In this document: piece after piece, positions 42,985-45,491 of the stretch
How positions within the stretch are numbered: the stretch's first letter is position 1
Layout of the letters: each line of letters starts with the position of its first letter
NCBI GenBank assembly: GCA_947626915.1
Contig: CANQUA010000019.1
Location: 1-45,491, forward strand
Origin: an uncultured Lachnospiraceae bacterium
Lineage (GTDB): Bacteria; Bacillota; Clostridia; Lachnospirales; Lachnospiraceae
DNA length: 45,491 nt
Reading direction: 5' to 3'
Translations under genes and position numbers: made by a program
Notes under the pieces: model-generated
Told to the model about the DNA's origin: nothing
Databases searched by the model: none
Seen by the model: only the letters and a program-made list of their open reading frames with translations

Positions 42985-43374
42985 GCGACTCTTCCCCCTT
43001 TCTTTTGGGATGTAATCATGATTACGCCCTTATAGTGCTCCAAAATCGGTTTGGATAGGTAGTTTTTTTGAAAAGTTATCACTTTTTTGCAGTTTAATTA
43101 TAGTGTGAAAATATGATTTTTTCCATCGCTACTCGCAGAAAAGCGGCGGCAAAGGCCGAAAGCATGATCTTCCGACCGATAAGAAAAGCATAGCATTTTT
43201 GCGGCTGCGTATCATTAAGCAGCGGCTGGAAAGCTGACGACCGAAGGGTGCGGAATTATGTTCTTTTATTTCCTTCCCCTGGTACCCAAGCTGCTCTCAT
43301 TACGGTTTGCGTACTCACCGGCGGGGAAAATACGGGAGGATTCCCAAGGGCGCAGATAGTATCAATTTCAGATG
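42985..43374. other. Intergenic stretch with no supported gene
   Basis: About 390 bases between the divergent sigma and GNAT genes. Two open stretches without a start codon are visible on the top strand (43109-43237, reading KHDLPTDKKSIAFLRL..., and 43194-43397). Both may be remnants of a mobile-element gene, or chance. I see no repeat, tRNA or terminator. Confidence 0.4.
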
Positions 43375-43403
43375 TTGAGAATTCAATAGCGGCATGATAT
43401 AAT
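43375..43403 (+). promoter_or_regulatory. Promoter for the GNAT gene
   Basis: TTGAGA at 43375-43380 and a perfect TATAAT at 43398-43403 are 17 bases apart; the start codon is 36 bases on. Confidence 0.7.
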
Positions 43404-43438
43404 TTTTATGATTTTAAGATTCAAGGAGATGACTAAAC

Positions 43439-43897
43439 ATGGAGTACGAAATAAGATTTGCGGCGGCTGAGGATATTGCTCCGGCACTTGATTTAGCATG
43501 GCGTATGTTTGTGAAATATGATTCGGCCGATTATGGACCTGAGCATACAAAACGTATGCGGGAGGCGATGGAGGACAGGTTAAAAAATTTAAGTATTTAT
43601 ACCCAACGGTTGATGATTGTCGCGTTAGTTGACGGAAAAATTGCAGGAATGCTGGAGACATATGGAACAAATAGAATCTCTTTGCTATTTGTTGACAGTG
43701 AATATCAGCGCAAAGGAATAGCGACGGATCTGATGAGAAAAGCTGCAGGCGAGTTAAAAAAGAGAGGGTATGATAAGATTTTGTTAAATTCATCACCGTA
43801 CGGTTTATCTTTTTATGAATATTTTGGGTTTACGGTTGAAGAGGAAGAAAAAAATGCAGACACCCCATGGAAAACACCTATGTCATATATTCTATGA
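43439..43897 (+). CDS. GNAT-family N-acetyltransferase
   Basis: A 152-residue acetyl-CoA-dependent acetyltransferase. The acetyl-CoA loop reads LLFVDSEYQRKGIATDLMRK, with the Q/R-x-x-G-x-A pattern; LPxYxFYEYFGF-like end residues LSFYEYFGF are also typical. AAGGAGA lies upstream. Noticeably AT-rich (for example AAA and ATA codons), unlike the SDR gene next to it, so it was probably acquired separately. Substrate unknown. Confidence 0.88.
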   Translation: MEYEIRFAAAEDIAPALDLAWRMFVKYDSADYGPEHTKRMREAMEDRLKNLSIYTQRLMIVALVDGKIAGMLETYGTNRISLLFVDSEYQRKGIATDLMRKAAGELKKRGYDKILLNSSPYGLSFYEYFGFTVEEEEKNADTPWKTPMSYIL

Positions 43898-43899
43898 AA

Positions 43900-43926
43900 T
43901 CATTCATATTTGCCGGTGTCGTTCAT
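43900..43926 (-). pseudogene. Cut-off start of a gene (8 codons) with intact promoter and ribosome site
   Basis: Reverse ATG 43926 has AGGAGGG six bases upstream and a promoter (next entry), but the frame ends after MNDTGKYE, two bases beyond the GNAT stop. This looks like the 5' stump of a gene, possibly the regulator of the divergent SDR gene, removed by the event that placed the GNAT gene here. A true 8-residue leader peptide is less likely. Confidence 0.55.
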
Positions 43927-43963
43927 AACGAACCCTCCTGCTATTCAAATTGCACTTGTCTCT

Positions 43964-43992
43964 ATTATAAACCAGCCGTGTGTAAAAATCAA
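43964..43992 (-). promoter_or_regulatory. Promoter of the truncated gene with direct repeats
   Basis: On the reverse strand TTGATT (43992-43987) and TATAAT (43969-43964) have a 17-base spacer. CCGTGTGTA occurs twice on the top strand just around it (near 43976 and 43994), a possible operator pair. Confidence 0.6.
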
Positions 43993-43993
43993 C

Positions 43994-44090
43994 CCGTGTG
44001 TAGTTACGCCACATTTCTGCACAGAGTGTGGCGTGAACCTCTTCCCCCGCGGAATTGTTGTTGTCTGCTCTGGGGGAAAACAATAGAATG
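43994..44090 (+). promoter_or_regulatory. SDR promoter region with inverted repeats
   Basis: TTGTCT at 44061-44066 and TAGAAT at 44084-44089 have a 17-base spacer. Upstream, ACGCCACA and TGTGGCGT form a spaced inverted repeat near 44005-44034, and TTCCCCC (44042-44048) and GGGGGAA (44072-44078) form another across the -35. These could be regulator sites. Confidence 0.5.
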
Positions 44091-44158
44091 GACTTATGAG
44101 TAATAAAAGGCGCAAGTGCAAAAACGCCTTGCCATAAAATCAGTAGGAGGTTTTTGCG

Positions 44159-45013
44159 ATGATTCTCGACAGAAACGAAAACAAAGAAGTGGTTGTCCTT
44201 TTGGGAGCCGGCAGCATGGGATGCGCCATCGTCCGCCGCATTGCCGCAGGAAAAAAGATTTTGCTGGGTGACATCAGCGAAAAGGCGCTGGAGCGGGTTT
44301 CCCGTGAGTTCACCTACGGCGGGTACGACGTGGAGACACAGATTGTTGACGCCTGTGATGAACAGTCCATCCGGGCGTTTGCGGCAAAGGCCGCGTCTCT
44401 TGGCCCGGTCATGTACTATATCCACACGGCGGGCGCGTCTCCCAGTCAGGCAAGCCCCGAACATATCATCAGGCTTGACCTGATCGGCGCCTCCTATGCC
44501 ATTGACGCCTTTGGTGAAGTGATGGCGCGGGGCGGCGCGGGCCTCATTGTTTCCAGCCAGACCGGGTATATGCCCCATACGCTCACCGCTGAGGACGAAG
44601 AGGCCCTTGCCATGACGCCGACCGCCCAGCTTGCCTCGCTTCCCTGCCTTGACGGAAGCAAGACGCCCAATTCCGGCGCGGCCTACATCGTTTCCAAGCG
44701 GGTGAACCAGCTCCGCGTGCGCACGGCTGCGGCCACTACCTGGGCGGATCGGGGCGCCAGGATCAACACCATCAGCCCCGGTATCATCGTGACGCCGCTG
44801 GCCTATGACGAGTTCAACGCACCGGGCAACACCTATCAAAATATGATCGACTGTTCCGCCGTCCGCCGCGCCGGAACATCGGACGAGATCGCGGCGGCGG
44901 GGGCGTTCCTGCTGGGGCCGGATGCCGGATTTATCACGGGAACAGACCTTTTGATCGATGGAGGCGTGATCGCGTCCCTGAAAAGCGGCAGATTTAATCT
45001 TCGCGTAAGATAG
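44159..45013 (+). CDS. Short-chain dehydrogenase/reductase (SDR)
   Basis: A 284-residue NAD(P)-dependent oxidoreductase. Cofactor site GAGSMGCAI near residues 16-24, HTAGAS for the NNAG motif, SSQTG for the catalytic serine region, AAYIVSKRV with the YxxxK pair, ISPGIIVTPL, and the typical end AGFITGTDLLIDGG. AGGAGG lies eight bases upstream of ATG 44159. It precedes the MATE gene by 220 bases and has its own promoter. Substrate unknown. Confidence 0.92.
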   Translation: MILDRNENKEVVVLLGAGSMGCAIVRRIAAGKKILLGDISEKALERVSREFTYGGYDVETQIVDACDEQSIRAFAAKAASLGPVMYYIHTAGASPSQASPEHIIRLDLIGASYAIDAFGEVMARGGAGLIVSSQTGYMPHTLTAEDEEALAMTPTAQLASLPCLDGSKTPNSGAAYIVSKRVNQLRVRTAAATTWADRGARINTISPGIIVTPLAYDEFNAPGNTYQNMIDCSAVRRAGTSDEIAAAGAFLLGPDAGFITGTDLLIDGGVIASLKSGRFNLRVR

Positions 45014-45067
45014 GCTGGAACTTGCCATGCAGCAGTGCCAACAGATCAGTTTTATTGAAATAACGTA

Positions 45068-45117
45068 TTGACACTGTGTCAGAATGGCGTTATATTAACT
45101 ATACCGACACGGTGTTA
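45068..45117 (+). promoter_or_regulatory. MATE promoter with two TetR-like operators
   Basis: TTGACA (45068-45073) and TATATT (45091-45096) have a 17-base spacer. The perfect palindrome TGACACTGTGTCA (45069-45081) covers the -35, and CGACACGGTGTTA (45105-45117) covers the predicted start of transcription with ACAC-G-GTGT at its centre. Two related sites flanking the core are what a TetR-type repressor would use. Confidence 0.7.
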
Positions 45118-45233
45118 ATGTATATTTCCATGCGTGCAGAACACCAGTGACGTTCTGCACGTATTTCCATGCGGGCAGGGCACCAGTGACGCCCTGCCCG
45201 CATTGGTGAGGCAAGTCAGAAAAGGAGCACAGG
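45118..45233 (+). promoter_or_regulatory. Leader with twin hairpins and two short reading frames
   Basis: A 39-base unit is repeated (45123-45161 and 45162-45201). Each begins TATTTCCATGC and folds into a ten- or eleven-pair stem around the same loop ACCAGTGAC. Stem 1 is CGTGCAGAAC/GTTCTGCACG; stem 2 is GCGGGCAGGGC/GCCCTGCCCGC. Changes between stems keep pairing. Frames MYISMRAEHQ (45118-45150) and MRAGHQ (45169-45189) run through them. Likely an attenuator-like control leader, though no T run follows. Confidence 0.55.
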
Positions 45234-45491
45234 ATGATTTCCCTTCTCGAAAAAGCGATTGAACCGAAAAAGAAGTTTTCAGGTGGAACCCGCCCATTCA
45301 GCAACGCTTCCCTGTGGGCCATGATCGTCCCGCTGCTGATCGAGCAGCTTCTGCAGGTGGTGGTGGGACTTGCGGATACCCTGATGGTCAGCTACGCCGG
45401 AGAAGCGACCGTCTCCGGCGTGTCGCTGGACACCATGATCTACACCATTTTTATCTATCTGTTCTCCGCAGTGGCTACCGGAGGCGCGGTT
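45234..45491 (+). CDS. MATE-family efflux transporter, 3' end cut by window
   Basis: The first 86 residues of a multidrug/toxin-extrusion exporter. After a basic N-terminus, NASLWAMIVPLLIEQLLQVV, then VGLADTLMVSYAGEATVSGV and DTMIYTIFIYLFSAVATGGA match the first two membrane helices of MATE proteins. The gene runs off the window, so the frame is open at the end. AAAGGAG lies just upstream of ATG 45234. Confidence 0.9.
   Translation, partial: MISLLEKAIEPKKKFSGGTRPFSNASLWAMIVPLLIEQLLQVVVGLADTLMVSYAGEATVSGVSLDTMIYTIFIYLFSAVATGGAV

Noticed and set aside
45095-45322. Reverse frames over the MATE leader
   Set aside because: Their apparent internal repeat is only the twin hairpin DNA read backwards.

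Overview
The window looks like chromosomal DNA from a GC-rich (about 55-60% by eye) monoderm member of the Clostridia, most likely Lachnospiraceae. The reasons are the strong AGGAGG-type ribosome sites, clean sigma-A promoters with 17-bp spacers, a Tad pilus locus without a secretin, and families I associate with Lachnospiraceae (DUF5688, DUF5702, DUF6382, Flp1-type pilin). The species cannot be named from the sequence alone.

Layout. (1) 1-4471: the 3' part of uvrB, then a FeoA-FeoB fusion behind a promoter that overlaps a Fur-box-like palindrome. (2) 4534-8621, reverse strand: a DUF5688 protein and a 966-residue protein joining an acyltransferase-3 membrane domain, a CapA-type domain and an SGNH hydrolase. 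(3) 8906-21944: one long forward operon encoding a Tad/Flp pilus machine (TadZ, TadA, TadB, TadC, Flp pilin, two TadE-like pseudopilins, a TadG-like DUF5702 protein and the TadV peptidase), followed by a WG-repeat membrane protein, a DUF6382-FHA protein and a PP2C phosphatase. (4) 22013-22483, reverse: an isolated methyltransferase-type half of a prepilin peptidase. (5) 22648-30904: a second forward operon with a small membrane protein, a double zinc ribbon, a Ser/Thr kinase with a TPR tail, a 43-residue membrane peptide, a TPR/LRR surface protein, a VWA surface protein and a membrane zinc-ribbon protein, closed by a strong terminator. (6) 31041-41148: an XRE regulator, a response regulator and histidine kinase in one reading frame, and a divergent sugar-type ABC importer set (lipoprotein and two permeases, no ATPase), then a membrane-fusion-like coiled-coil protein and an orphan membrane protein separated from it by a purine-rich 40-bp repeat tract. 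(7) 41383-45491: an accessory-looking end with an ECF sigma factor carrying a long C-terminal extension, an AT-rich GNAT gene that abuts the cut-off start of another gene, an SDR oxidoreductase, and the start of a MATE exporter behind twin hairpins.

The main biological proposal is that regions 3 and 5 form one system. A Tad pilus is encoded together with a kinase, an FHA reader and a PP2C eraser. A short acidic motif, [DE]-T-x-[VI], recurs in the kinase (six tandem copies), next to the FHA domain, and in the membrane zinc-ribbon protein. This suggests phosphothreonine-FHA control of pilus assembly, with VWA, LRR and WG proteins as likely outward-facing partners. The motif and gene order are seen directly; the wiring is inference.
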